From positions 42,501 through 106,500 of the forward strand of contig MCFH01000015.1 of the NCBI GenBank assembly GCA_002104945.1: 64,000 nt of DNA. Direction: 5' to 3'. The position numbers and the translations under genes are program-made. Source of the stretch: Piromyces finnis (taxonomy: Eukaryota; Neocallimastigomycota; Neocallimastigomycetes; Neocallimastigales; Neocallimastigaceae). Shown piece after piece: positions 1-14,100 of this stretch. Within the stretch, counting starts at the first letter, position 1. Each line of letters starts with the position of its first letter. The notes below the pieces were generated by a model. That model did no database searches. It saw only the letters and a program-made list of their open reading frames with translations, and was not told where the DNA came from.

Positions 1-681
1 TTCACATTCAATTGATAATCCATCTTAATTATTTATATATACTATATTTGAAAATAATAAATAATATTTTTACATATTATTATAAAGCATTGGACAAATA
101 TAAATAATATAAATATTAAAAGTATATATATTCCATTATATATATATAAAGGTCATATATATTTCATATTGCATATGATGGAATTATCTTTAATTACTTG
201 GAATTTTAGAATATTCAAAGTTTTAAATATCATTACTCAATTATATTGGCGTTAATAAAATATCAAATATACAATAATATTAGTAAATCTATTAAATTTT
301 GTAACTCATAATTTATCAATAATAACAATAGAAAAAAGAGGAAGTCATTTACAATACTAAAGGCTTTTTATATATATATATATTCTTTCTTTCTTTTTTT
401 TTTTTTTTACCTATTTGTTAAGTAATTCAAAAGTTTGCAATTTCCATTTTCTCATAATATATATTAATTATTTTTTTTATATTGATAAAAAATAATAATA
501 ACAATAATAACAATAATATATAATGGAACGCGATATCATAATAATCTAATACATATAATAAAACTAAAATTTACTTATTATAAAAAACATTCAATTTAAA
601 CAAAAAACAAACAAACATATATCTAGCCTTTTTTTTTTTTTTTAAAAAAAAATATATATATATATATACACTAATAAAACA
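1..681. other. Upstream intergenic DNA
   Basis: No coding exon is visible. The stretch is AT-rich with TA runs and a T-tract near 391-408, and probably carries the promoter and 5' leader of the KCS1-like gene that starts at 682. No TATA or operator site can be singled out in such AT-rich sequence. Confidence 0.5.
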
Positions 682-3600
682 ATGGAGAATAATGATACTA
701 ATAAAGTAATTTAATTATATTTATTTATTTATTATTATATATATTGATAAAACATAAAGAATATTTATTTAATAAATAAAATCTATTTATCTAAAAATTT
801 ATAAATATATATATAATAAAAACTCACATTTTTTTTTAGCTCTATGCAAAATCAATAAATATACCTGTTACATCTTCTTATAATAGTTTGACTGTTGAAC
901 ATATACCAAATTATAATAGTAATACTTTACATATTTAATAAATTGATGTAAAATATATATTTTGGTTATTCCTATTTATTATTATTTATTTACTAATAAA
1001 CATTAAACTTTTAAATATTTAAATAATATTTTGAATTTGAAATATGTCACATTATAATAGCATTTAGCTATTCTGAAGATAATTCTATTCACGGTAGTAC
1101 ATATGAAAATAATGATATTTTTAAAGAAAATATTCAATTGAAAAATAATCAATTTGATTCTTCATGTTCACTTGTATTTAAAAAAAATGATTTAAATTCA
1201 TCACATGAAATTAATAAAAGAAATAAAACATCTGCGTTATCTTCGGCACTTCGTGCATCTAATCATTTAAATAAATCTAATAATACTAATAATAAAATTT
1301 CATATGATATTAAGCAAAATGAAAGAAAATATAACACAGGAAATACAGATAATGATAATAAAGAATTATTTTCTAATAATTTAAGTGATTTACCAAATCT
1401 TAATAAAGAAAAATATAATGATTCTAAAAATGATACTAATGATACCAAATCAAAAATAATAACTGAAGACAAAAATACTGTTGGAACTGATTCTTCAGTT
1501 ATAGCAGAGAAACCTCAAAAGGAAGGAATAAATATAAATGATTTCTCACTGAATTCAACAACAACGACAAAAAATTCAAATGAATCATCCTTAATACCAT
1601 ATAATAAAGATAATAAATTAAATATTCTTCGTTTTGCAAATAGTGATTCAATCCTCTTACCAAATCAACAAGAATTTCTTCTATCTAAAAATATTGAATA
1701 TCTTAGTGTTAACACTGTACAAAATGATAAAAATATATGTCAAACATGCAAAAATAAATTAAAAAATCAATTAACTAAACCTCACCATGTGCATCATCAT
1801 GATAATTATATATCATTAGATTCACAGGTAAAGATATCAAATATTAATTCCATTGATATTATTGGTGCAGGAAATGATCGTAATAGTATAACAACAAATA
1901 CGCTAAATCGTATGTTAAATTCACCATCGTATAGTCAGGTTTCAATTGATAGACAACAACTTTCAATAGATAAATTAAATAACAAAGAAAAGACAAAAGC
2001 TATTGTAAGTTACTATGCAGACGAAAAAATAAGTAATAAAATTGATCCATCTTCTCATACACTAGAAGAATTGACCCATACTAGTGATGACACAAAGGAA
2101 AATTATATTAAAACCGAAAAAAAAGAAAAGAGAAGAGATAAAATAAATACTAAACATGATTTCATGGAATACCCATTGATTGAAAAAAAAATATATTCCT
2201 TATCTTTAAATGATAGTGATATTCTGAAGGGTAACCCAACTCCTTTAACTTCTTTAACTCCATTAAATAATACCTCAAATTTATTTGAAAATAAGATAAA
2301 ATTATTCCATCCTAAACAATCCTTTAAAAATACAGAGAAAAATAATGTCGTATCGAATGAATTAAGTAATTCACCTATAGAAAATTGTAAAAATATCATG
2401 AAAAAAAGTAGTAGTAATGACATTACTAGGAATGGTAAAAAGAATGATAGTATTGATAAAGAAGATATACTATCACTAAAAGCTGATAATAATTATAATC
2501 AGGATAGTAAACTATTTAATAAATCCTTTAATAAGGATAATAATACTAATACTAATAATGATGATGGTAATGAAAATGACCAAAGTTATGTTGATGAATT
2601 GCTTAATAATAATATTGAAAGTTCAAGAGAAGTAAAAGACAATGATATAATACCAGTATTGTCACCAACAAAAAAGGAACAAAAAGAACCAATACCATAT
2701 TTGAAAAAAGACTCTAGCTATTCTAATGCCGATATAATGCATATGGATAATAATATAAGCTTAATAAGTCTTGAAGTAGAAAATGAGGATAAAGATCAAT
2801 TACCAAGATTAGGAAATGAATCAAAAGGAAGCTTTGAAGATGAAGATGATATTAGAGCATGCTCATTTGAAAATGAAGAAGATTTAATAGATAATATATT
2901 TGATAAGGCATCACCGACATCATTACCATTGCTTCCATATGGACATCAAGTTGGAGGTCATGCACCATTTTTAAGATTTTCTGATAAAGCTTTATGTAAG
3001 TTAATGAACCCAGCGGAAAGGGCCTTTTATGAATCTGTAAATAATATATATCCTCAATTACGACCATTTATTCCTGGCTACTACGGTGTCATTAATGTAT
3101 ATTTTAATAATAATAATGGAAGCGATGGTAACAGTAATACGTGGGTAGATAATATACCTGTGGCTATCATTGAAAATGAGAATTATAGTAGGAATAATAG
3201 TCAAACTATTACTTTTGAATCGGCGGGTGATAAATCCTCTCAACTATTAAACCCATCTTCATGTAATAATTATTTAAATCATGATCATAGTTCTTGTAGT
3301 GAATGTGGAAAGCCAAATATATCTCCATTATCTCATAATAGTACTAAAGTTTCTGTAGATAATCAAACAGACAGCAATAATAAAGACAAAAGTAGTAGTG
3401 GTGGTATAGCGATTAACACTAATAATAAAAAGGTTCCAATAGAATATATATCGTCTTATACCGATGGTGAATCACGGATGGGAAATTACAATTATTATCA
3501 AAAACTTCGTGAAAAAGTATTACGTGATGCATTAACTATTCAAAATCGTCGTTATAGATACTCACAATTAAGAGCTTCATCTTTAACAAGATTAAAAAGA

Positions 3601-4665
3601 AGACATTCATTAAATGCATTAAGTAATGAATACCAAGGTTTTACACCTTTAATAGAAGATAAACCAGATGTTAAAAATACAGATGCATCAATGATAGGAC
3701 AAAATATAAATCCTTGGTCATTACATTGTCTTAATAATCAAATCAATAAAATGGGACAAAGTGATAAAGAGAATCAAAAACCTGAACAATTTATTTTAAT
3801 AGAAGATTTAACGTATGGTATGAAATATCCATGCATTTTAGATTTAAAAATGGGAACACGACAACATGGTGTAGATGCAACCCCACAAAAACGAAAATCC
3901 CAAGAAAAGAAGTGTGAATCAACAACAAGTAAATTATTCGGCGTTCGTATGTGTGGAATGCAAGTTTATAAAACTAATACAAAGACATTTGAATATTCTG
4001 ATAAATATAAAGGTAGAAAGATTGTTGCATCGCATTTTAAAGAAGGACTATTATCGTTTCTTGATAATGGTGAAAAATTACTAGTAGGATTTATACCAAA
4101 AATTGTTGAAAAATTAAAAACATTATATTCTGTGGTAGAACAATTAACAACATCTCGCTTTTATGCTAGTAGTCTTATGTTATTTTATGATGGTGCATGG
4201 GCTGATGAGGAAAATGAATCCAATTCAAATCATAATTTACTTTTAATACACAATTCTGACAATTATCTAGACAGACATAATACTAATAATGAAGATGATC
4301 CAGATTCATACTCAACGGTTCAACGTTGTCTATACAATAAAGAAGTTGTCGTTCATTTAATTGATTTTGCACATTGTACTAATGATGCCCATTTAATGGT
4401 ATCAACAGATCCTAAAAAAAGAGGTGATATAGATATCACTCAACCAGTAATTAACTCCATTACAGGAAAAGAAGAAAATTACATCTTAGTACCGTTCCCC
4501 CCAACACATAAAGGTCCCGATATGGGTTATTTATTAGGCTTAAGAAATTTAATTATGTTTTTTGAAGAAATTTATAAAGACTTTGGCGCTAACGGTCATG
4601 TTTATAAAAAGGATTACCCAGAAATATTTAATAAACAAAATATCAATTCTGAGTTTAAAGAATAG
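682..4665 (+). CDS. KCS1: KCS1-like inositol hexakisphosphate kinase
   Basis: Inositol polyphosphate kinase of the IPK/KCS1 family, expected to phosphorylate InsP6 to the pyrophosphate InsP7. Three exons: 682-705, 840-918 and 1061-4665, giving 1,235 residues. The phase fits at both introns, and exon 3 stays open back to its acceptor, so the ATG at 682 is preferred over a start inside exon 3. The C-terminal catalytic part begins near residue 950 with the PxxxDxKxG signature (PCILDLKMGTRQHG), continues through TSRFYASSLMLFYDG, and ends with the IDFAH metal-binding motif near residue 1134 and a GYLLGLRNL helix. About 900 residues before it are Asn/Ser/Lys-rich and probably disordered, as in fungal KCS1 proteins. 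They include a CQTCKNK/HHVHHH patch and a CSECGKP patch. The family assignment is firm; substrate specificity is inferred. Confidence 0.93.
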
Positions 4666-4993
4666 TCTTTCCCATCACATACTATATATATATATTAAAG
4701 TTTTAGTCGTAAAGTAATGTTTATTATCAAAATTTTAAATAGTTTTTAAAATATGTAAATCAAAACTATTTCATAATTTAATAATTTTTAAATTATGAAT
4801 AAAAATAAATAAATAAATAAAAAATGAAATAAAGAAATAAATAAAATTTATAACTTTTAGTCATTTTAATAAATCTTTTTATTTTAATATTTTCATTAGT
4901 TTACATTAAAAATACTCAATTTTTTATTTATAAAAATTATTATAATTATATGAGAAATTAAATTTAGATATATCATTATTATACAGTTCATTT
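4666..4993. other. Convergent intergenic spacer
   Basis: This 328-bp AT-rich spacer holds the 3' ends of two convergent genes, the KCS1-like gene and the LRR gene. No further gene is seen. Short A-rich motifs could serve as polyadenylation signals for either gene but cannot be assigned. Confidence 0.5.
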
Positions 4994-7442
4994 TTAATCT
5001 ACAATTTCAAGATTTCTAATATTAAATATAATAATAATAAAATATTGGAATATTTAATTAGTATTATTAATAAACTATATAAATATTTATATATTTATAT
5101 TTAAAATATACATTTGAGAGAGTTTAGAAAGATTTTCAACAGAATCTGGAATTGGACCCTTTATTTGATTATTACATAAGAATCTAATATATTTTTATTT
5201 AAAAGGTTGATATGGATTATTTTTTTTTTTTTTTTAATTTATTTAAATAGTATTATAATATTATAAATTAATAAAAAATAATTTACAATAAAGAAAGATT
5301 AATTAAATAGCCGATAGAATCTGGGATTTGACCGTTCAAAGAATTTGAATCTAAACGTCTATTTTTATTATATTTACATAATTTAAATGTTAAAAAATAA
5401 AAAAGTACGATATATAATTTTTCTTTTTCAATTATTTGCATAATGACTTACAAATGTGTTAAATTTATTAGATTTCCAATGGAAAATGGAATTGCACCAT
5501 CTAAGTTATTATTATTAAGATAACTAAATATATATATATTATAAAATTATTAATAATAACCTTTAGAGTCATTTTAAATTATGATAATATACTTACAGTC
5601 CAATTAATGTCTTTAATTGACATAAACTTAATGGAATATTACCAGATATCTGATTGTTTTCTATATGTCTAAATATATAAATTAATAATAATAATAAAAA
5701 GTTCAATCAATATAAATATTGATAATAATAAATTAAATATTTCAATATTATTAAATATTTACAATAACGTTAATTTATTTAGACTTCCAATGCTTTTTGG
5801 TATTTCTCCATGTAAAGAATTGTTATTAAGCCATCTAATAATTAATTTATTAAAAATATTATTAATTATTAATTTTATAATTTTTAAATTAATAATTATA
5901 AATGACTTATTTAAAATAAAATAAGTTACAATCTTTCAAGGTTTTGTAGATTGCCAATAGATTCAGGAATAGTTCCATCTAAGCAATTTAAGTTAATTAA
6001 TCTTTTATATATTTGGGTGTTGTTATAAAATATAAAATTAATATTCACTTAGTACTAAATAATCTCTCTTAATAATAATAAATAATATAATTAAACAATT
6101 CTTTACAATGCGGTAAGGTTTTCTAAATCACCAATAGAATTTGGAATATTTCCACTTAATTGATTATTATCTAAACGACTATTGCATTATTATATAATTA
6201 TATAGTATTAATAAATTAAAAATAATAAAAAAAAAATTAATCCAATAAATATTTTTAGTATTTATTACATTAAATTCAAATTCTTTAATTTTCCTATTGA
6301 GCTTGGAATTTCACCGTGTAATTGATTAAGGTTAAGCCATCTTTATTTTTTTTATTTTAAATAAAAAAATATTATGAAATAAATAATAAATAAGTATTAG
6401 TAAAAAAAAAACATATTGAATTGCATTATGAGATATAAAAAAAAATAGTTACAATCTATTCAAATTTTTCATTTGGCCAATTGTTTCAGGAATTTCATCA
6501 CTTAAATGATTAATATTCAATAATCTTTTATATTAAATTATTTTAGTAATGTTAGAAAAGATTAAGTTGTCATATAATTGATATAATTTGGCATTTTTTT
6601 TATACTACAAGTATAATTTTTAAACTTACAATCCATTAAGTTTTTTCAAATTACCAATGGAAGGTGGTATACTACCGTCAATTTCGTTATTATCTAAACG
6701 TCTATATTAAAAATAATGATAATGTTTTAACCATTGTTATTATTATTTTTTTCATTAAAAATTAATAATTTTAATTGTCCTACAATTCTGTTAGATTTTC
6801 AAGTTTTCCTAAAGTATCTGGTAATGGTCCAACAAATTTATTGTTTTGCATAGAACTTTTTTTTTATAAAGTATTATAAACAATATATTAATATTTTTAT
6901 ATGTATTATTGATCCTATACTATTTAATTAATTACATGATAGTAAGTTCATATAAATTGCCAATGGATTTTGGAATAACACCTGTTAATTGATTGTTTCT
7001 TAAATATCTATTTTTTAAAAAAATGGGTTTTTTTTTTTTTTTTTTTTTAAAATTTATATTTAGAAAAAATATAAATTGCATAATATGTATATAATTATTT
7101 AAAATAATAAAGTTAATAAATAGGTATTCCATACAATTCTGTTAAATTTCTTAATTCTCCAATTTCTTCTGGGATTTTACCGCACAATTGGTTTTCTTCC
7201 AAATGCCTTTAATATATAAAAATTAACAGAATTGTTATATTAATATAAACATAAAAAGTATAATAAAAATATATTTTTTGCATACAATAATCTTAGATTC
7301 TTTAATTTTCCAATAGTAGCTGGAATAATTCCTGAAAGTTGATTGAAATTAAGCCATCTATTTTTTATAATGTTATGAAAATCCGTTATGTTATTAATAT
7401 TATTTTATATTTTTATCTAAATTAATATAATATTATATTTCG

Positions 7443-7473
<31 letters not shown>

Positions 7474-10400
7474 TACAATCTATTTAAATTTGATAAGTTT
7501 CCAATTGAAGCAGGAATCTTTCCTTCAAATTTATTAATATTTAAAAGTCTATATAAATAAAATATAATTTTATATTGTTAAAAAATAAAATTTTCCCTTT
7601 TTAATATTCAATATATGAAATAATAATATGAAAATGCCTACAATCCATTCAAGTTTACCAAATTTCCAATTGATTCTGGAATTTCTCCACTTAATTGATT
7701 ATTATCGACACGGCTGTAGCATTTAAAAAACAGATATAATATATAATATAATTAATAAAATGTATTTATTTCATTATTATTAACATTATAATATTAATAT
7801 ATATAAATATCTTACAATTCAGTTAAATTAATTAATTGACCTATAGAAGGTGGTAATTTTCCAGAAAGTTGATTATTATGAATATACCTATTATCAAGTT
7901 ATTAATTCAATTCATTAAAATGAATTTTTTATATTTCATTATTATTGTAATATGCTATTAAATAAATTTACAATCCAGTTAATTTCGATAAACATCCAAT
8001 CCATTGTGGAATACTTCCATTTAATTGATTATTTTCCAAGTGTCTATATACCAAGATTTTTTTTTTTTTTAGAAAATTAAAATTAATAAATAATTAAATA
8101 GTAATAATGTATTTTTTTAAAATTATTATTATTATTATTTCTACATACAAAATAGTAAGGTTTTTAAGTAATGAGAAATTATCTGGAATATGACCCTCTA
8201 ATTGATTAACATTTAACCATCTTTCAAAGAAGAAGAAAAATTTTAATTTCAAGATTAATAATATTACTTGATTAATATATTATTATATCTATTTTATCAA
8301 TAATTTAATATAATTAAATATTTCATTATGAATACTACTAACAATCTTTCTAGATTACTAAGATTTCCAATAGATGGAGGAATTGAACCTTTAAGTTTAT
8401 TGATATTAATTAACCTAATAAAAAAATTGATTGATTTAATTTAGAATAAATTGGCCTTATTAAATTTATTAAAGAATTAAAAAAAATTATAATTTAATAG
8501 TTTTTTAAATATTTACAATCCAGTTAAATTTCTTAATTTTCCAATACTTGCAGGGATAGCCCCAGTTAATTGATTATTATCGAGACGACTATTGATATAT
8601 ATTTATTTAATGATGCATTATCATTATAATATTTAATATTTATAATTAATATTTATAAATAAACAATTGAATAATAAAATAAATGTATTTAAAAATTACA
8701 GCAAAGTAAGATTAGATAAATTTCCAATTGAAGAAGGAATCTTTCCACTTAGCATATTATTATTTAACCATCTGTTAATTTTATTATAATATACAAAAAA
8801 AAATTAATACTATTAATAAAATATAAAATAAATAATTATATTTAATTCATACAATCTCAATAAGCTTGTCATATTTCCTATGGTACTTGGAATACTTCCA
8901 GAAAGTTTATTTACATTTAAACATCTATATTATTTATTTTTTAATATGCACATAATTAAATATATAAATAAATTATATATATATTTTTTAAAAATTTATT
9001 TATAATTTTTAAATAATTAAAAATTAATAATTACAATAAAGTTAAGTTTCTCATATTTCCTATAGATACCGGAATTTCACCTTCAATCATATTTGTATCC
9101 ACACGTCTAATATTTATAAAAAAAAACTAATCAGTATTTGATTATGGCTATTTAAAATTTCAAAAACTATGAAAAGTTATTACAATTCTTGAAGATTAAC
9201 CAAATTTCCAATATTTTCTGGTAATTTACCATTTAATAAATTATTTCTTATATATCTGTAATTAGTATAATAAGTAAATTTATGTTAACATTTAGCATAC
9301 TATAACAGCCACATATAAAAAAAATGAAATACTATTAAATATTATTTACAATCCTGTTAATGATGTTAATGAGCATATTTCATTTGGAATACTACCACAT
9401 AATTGATTATCTTCAAGATGTCTATTATTAAAGACCATTATATTATTAATAATTACTCATTTATTTCATTATATTAAATTAGTTATAAAATTTTTAATGT
9501 AATTACAAAATCTTGGCTTCCTTAAGATTTCCAATAGATTTTGGAATATGACCAGTAATATGATTAAAGTTAATCCATCTTATTATATATTTATAACAAA
9601 TTGTTTGTTAGTAATACTACAATATATAGTTAAATAGAAAAAAAAAAAGACTTAATATAATTACAATTCTGTTAATTGCTCTAATTGACCAATAGAATCT
9701 GGAATTCTTCCAGAAAGTTGATTATTATTTAAATATCTAAATAATATATAAAAATGGTATAACTTAATATATATTTTTTGCTTATAATTTCATTACATTT
9801 ACAATTATATATTCTTTACAATCCATTAAGATTTTTTAATTGTCCGATTTCTGATGGAATAATTCCTTCAATCTCGTTATTTTCTAAATGACTATTACAT
9901 ATATAATATATTCATTAATATATAAATTACAATTTATTTTCTAATTTTTTCATTAAAAGTTTAATATATTAAATTATCCATACATAAATTTTAAACTTTC
10001 CATTTCAGCAATTCTTTCCGGAATAGCACCGCTTATTCTATTATTACTTATCCATCTTTTAAAATATAAATGAATATATCAATAAAAATGAATTAAATTT
10101 ATTATATATAATAATTAATGATTTATATTTACAGTTCAGCTAATTTTTTTAAATTTCCAATAGAACTTGGAATGGTTCCATTTAATTGATTAATGTTAAG
10201 AATTCTAAATTTCCATGGTAAAATATATTATTAATAATTATTAACTATTTTCATAATAAATTTATGATAAGGGATAATAATAATTATATTCTTACAAAAT
10301 TATTAAATTGCTAAGATTTCCAATGGATTCTGGAATTGATCCAGTTAATTGATTATTATCAAGTCGCCTAATTTTTATTTATAACACTTTTATTAATAAT

Positions 10401-11153
10401 CCATTTTTTATATTAAAAATTTTTAAAAATTTTAAAAATTCTTACAATTGTAAAATATTTTCCAAGTTTCCGATAGAATCTGGTATTGAGTCTTTCAATG
10501 AGTTGTTATTTAAATATCTTTATATTATATACAGAAAAAAGTTATTCACATGTTTGTTTATTAATATTATTTTAGTATATAGTAAATATTATTTTTCTTA
10601 CAATCCAATTAATTTTTGTAATTCACCAATAGATTCCGGAATTGCTCCATCTAAATAATTATTATCTAAATGCCTATATAAATATATATGAATCAATATA
10701 ATTGAACCATACTACGATAAGTTATATTTTAAGTTTGAACAAATTACATCAAGTATAGATTTTTGAGATTTCCAATCGAATTTGGTATCATTCCTGAAAG
10801 CTTATTATTATTTAATCCACTTTTGAAAAGAAAATTAAAAAATTAATTTATTGGATATAAATCATTAATTGTATTATAAGAATTACTTACATAACTCTTA
10901 AATTAACTAAATTTCCTATATTCTCTGGTATATTTCCAACAAATTCATTATGATCCAAACGTCTATTAAAAATATATATAAATATAAAGGTATAATTAGT
11001 TATAATAAATACATTAAATAATTGTATTTATCTATTAATATATTTTTCATAATAATTACAATTTTTTCAATTCAACTAATTGGCAGATTTCATTTGGAAT
11101 GATGTGGCTTAAGGAATTATTATTTAACCATCTTTTTAGATAAAAATAATATA

Positions 11154-11184
<31 letters not shown>

Positions 11185-14100
11185 TTAAAAAATATGCTTA
11201 TTTATTATTATAGTAAAAAGTAATAAAATATTTTACAATCTTCTTAAGCTTCTTAAATTTCCAATTGATTTTGGAATAGATCCAACGATATGATTTTGAT
11301 TTAAATATAATCTTTTTAAATTAGTTAATTTTCCAATAGAATCAGGAATACATCCGGTTAACATATTTTTATCTATTTTTCTTTTTATTTTTTATATATT
11401 ACAATATTAGTAATTAATTAATCCTTAAAAATATGTTGTAGTATATTATATACTAACAAGACTTCAATATTAATTAAATTATCAATATTCTTTGGAATTT
11501 CACCAGTTAATTCATTATCAGATAAATATCTATTATAAAAAATAATATTAAATTTAATATTATAAATAATAGATTTATTATAGTATATTTTTGTTTGAAA
11601 AATTAATTTACAATTCTTTTAAAGAATATAAATTTGAAAGTGTTGCTGGTATTTCACCACTGAATCTATTATTTTCCATTTGTCTATATTAATTATTTAT
11701 TTTAAAAAAAATTATTATAATTAATATATAATTATTTTAGTATTTATATTTTTTATATTTTTTTGTATGTATTCAAAATATTTATATGTATAACATTTAC
11801 AAAATAGTTAATTTTTTAAGATTCTCTATGCCTTCAGGAATTTGACCTGAAAGATAATTATTATCCAAATATCTACCAAAGCAATAATACATTTTGTTAA
11901 TTAATATAATACAAAACTATTTTTATATATAATATATATAATAAATTAATTAAAAGAATAAGTACAATTCCTTTAAAGAATGTAAGTTTTCAATGGATGA
12001 TGGAAGTCTTCCCTCTAACATATTATTACCTAAATGACTAAATTGTTAAAGTAATTAATGATTTATTAATATTATTTTATTAAATAATAAAAAAAGTTTT
12101 AATTGCGTACAGAATTTCTAAATATTTCATGTTTCCAATAAATTCTGGAATTCTTCCTTCAAGACGATTATAACTCAAATATCTAAAAATATAATATATT
12201 TTATATTTTAAATATTTTTCATTAAAATATTCAACCTTTTTTTATACTATTATATTACAATTCTTTTAGGTTATTTAAATCTTTTAAAGCATCTGGGATT
12301 GATCCTCTCAATTTACAATTAGTTAATGTGCTAAAAAAGTATTTATAATAAGATAAAAATTTTAATAAATATGATATATATTTATAATATTGATACTACT
12401 ATAATTACATTTTTGAAATATTTTTAATTAAAGATATTGATGATGGAATCTTAAAATCATATTTTATGAAGAATGGATCGATATTTTCGGATATACTGTT
12501 AATATTACTATTTTAATTTTTATCATTATATCAATATAATTAGTTAGGAAAAAAAATTAATAATATTGGAATTAATAATTTTTTAAAAATAATTACATTT
12601 CATCATTAGTTGCATATTGTTTAATAATGCTGTTTGGTATATAATTATAATAATAATAAACGTCATTAGTCATTTATATAAATATTCATATACGATCATA
12701 AATATTATTTTACAAACATATGCAAATGCAAATATATATGTATATATTTACTTTAATGTTAATCTTGGATTTATAACTAAATTATTATTTTTTTTTGTAT
12801 TTATAGAGAAATATTCTATTAAAGAATCAACATTTTCTACAGTTAAAAAGTGCTTAGAATTTGAATTTACTAATTCATAACTTTCATTGTGGGAATTGAC
12901 GATATCCTGTTTATCTTTTACATAAACAATAAAAATTTTGTCATTAGATTTTTGAATTAACTTTGACTCCATCATTCTGATATTTGCTTGGGTCATTTCA
13001 ATGTTTGATATTATCCATGTATTTAATGGATTTTTATTATTTGATTTATTTATAAGGTTCTCGCTATTAGTAATAAGAGTATTGAAATCAATATTTTCAT
13101 AATCCATTGAATAAATATCAAAATTTGATAGTTCGTTGAAGTAATCTAACTTATTACAAGTGAAACCAATATCAAGATTTTTATTTATATTTGTGATTAA
13201 TGCTATTCTATTACTAGTATCATTTGAATAACATTCACCAATAACTGCAGGCATTAACGTTAAATTTTGATCATATTCACTATCCCAATATAAGACAATT
13301 AATATATCTGTATTTATAGCATCTGGATTAATTAACATTTTTTGGTTACGATTAATTTCAGTTAAATCTTTAATCATTTTATTCATCATATGAAGAAATA
13401 GAATATCTCTATTCATATGCTTTTTAAATTTCTTAATTTTTAATGCATCTAAATAGCATTCATTATTATCATTTATACTAAATAGTTCATAGGATGACGT
13501 AGTGAAAATTGGATACATCGAAAATTCGCTTATAATATTCATGAAAACAATATCTTCCTTTGAATCATTTACTTCTGTTAAAGATGAATCAGAACCAGAA
13601 TTATTTAAATAATTGTCTAATATAATATAAGTTGGTCTTCCTTGTTTTGCAACAGTATCAGCAATTTCTTTATAGGTTTTCAAAATTTCATGATCATCAT
13701 TTGCAATTTTTGGAATTAAAATAACTACTGCGTTTATATATTGTTTATTATTTACAGGAATATCGTTATTGTAAATAGAATAAGAATTCATACTTTGCAT
13801 AGTTTCATCTAAATTATATGTATTAATTGAATTCCAAAGTTTATTATAGTCATCTGATGTTGGTTTCTTAGTGAGATGAATAATACTATCATCATTAGGA
13901 AAATAACCGTTGATAATATATTTTAACACTTCTTTATTGTCATTTTGAGATGAACTAATATGATTGTAATTTTTATTATAAAACATTCTTATATTTAATG
14001 GCCATTGTTCATTATTTAAAAAATTTTCTGAAAAACTTTTTTCAATAGTTTCATCATTTGATAAATCTATTTTATTAATATTATAATTCTCAAATAATAA

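Noticed and set aside
5112-12330. Regularly spaced repeats of about 170 bp that could suggest a CRISPR array or satellite
   Set aside because: The repeated part codes for LRRs with conserved splice sites, and the spacers are introns; the spacing is not constant.
12597-12680. ATG near 12675 as the start of a separate LRR gene
   Set aside because: It is possible, but the phase-matched GTAAAT donor and CAG acceptor joining the 669-residue exon to the LRR exons explain the layout better.
12617-12880. Plus-strand open frame opposite the 3' end of the large LRR exon
   Set aside because: Composition is random, and it overlaps coding sequence and an intron on the minus strand.
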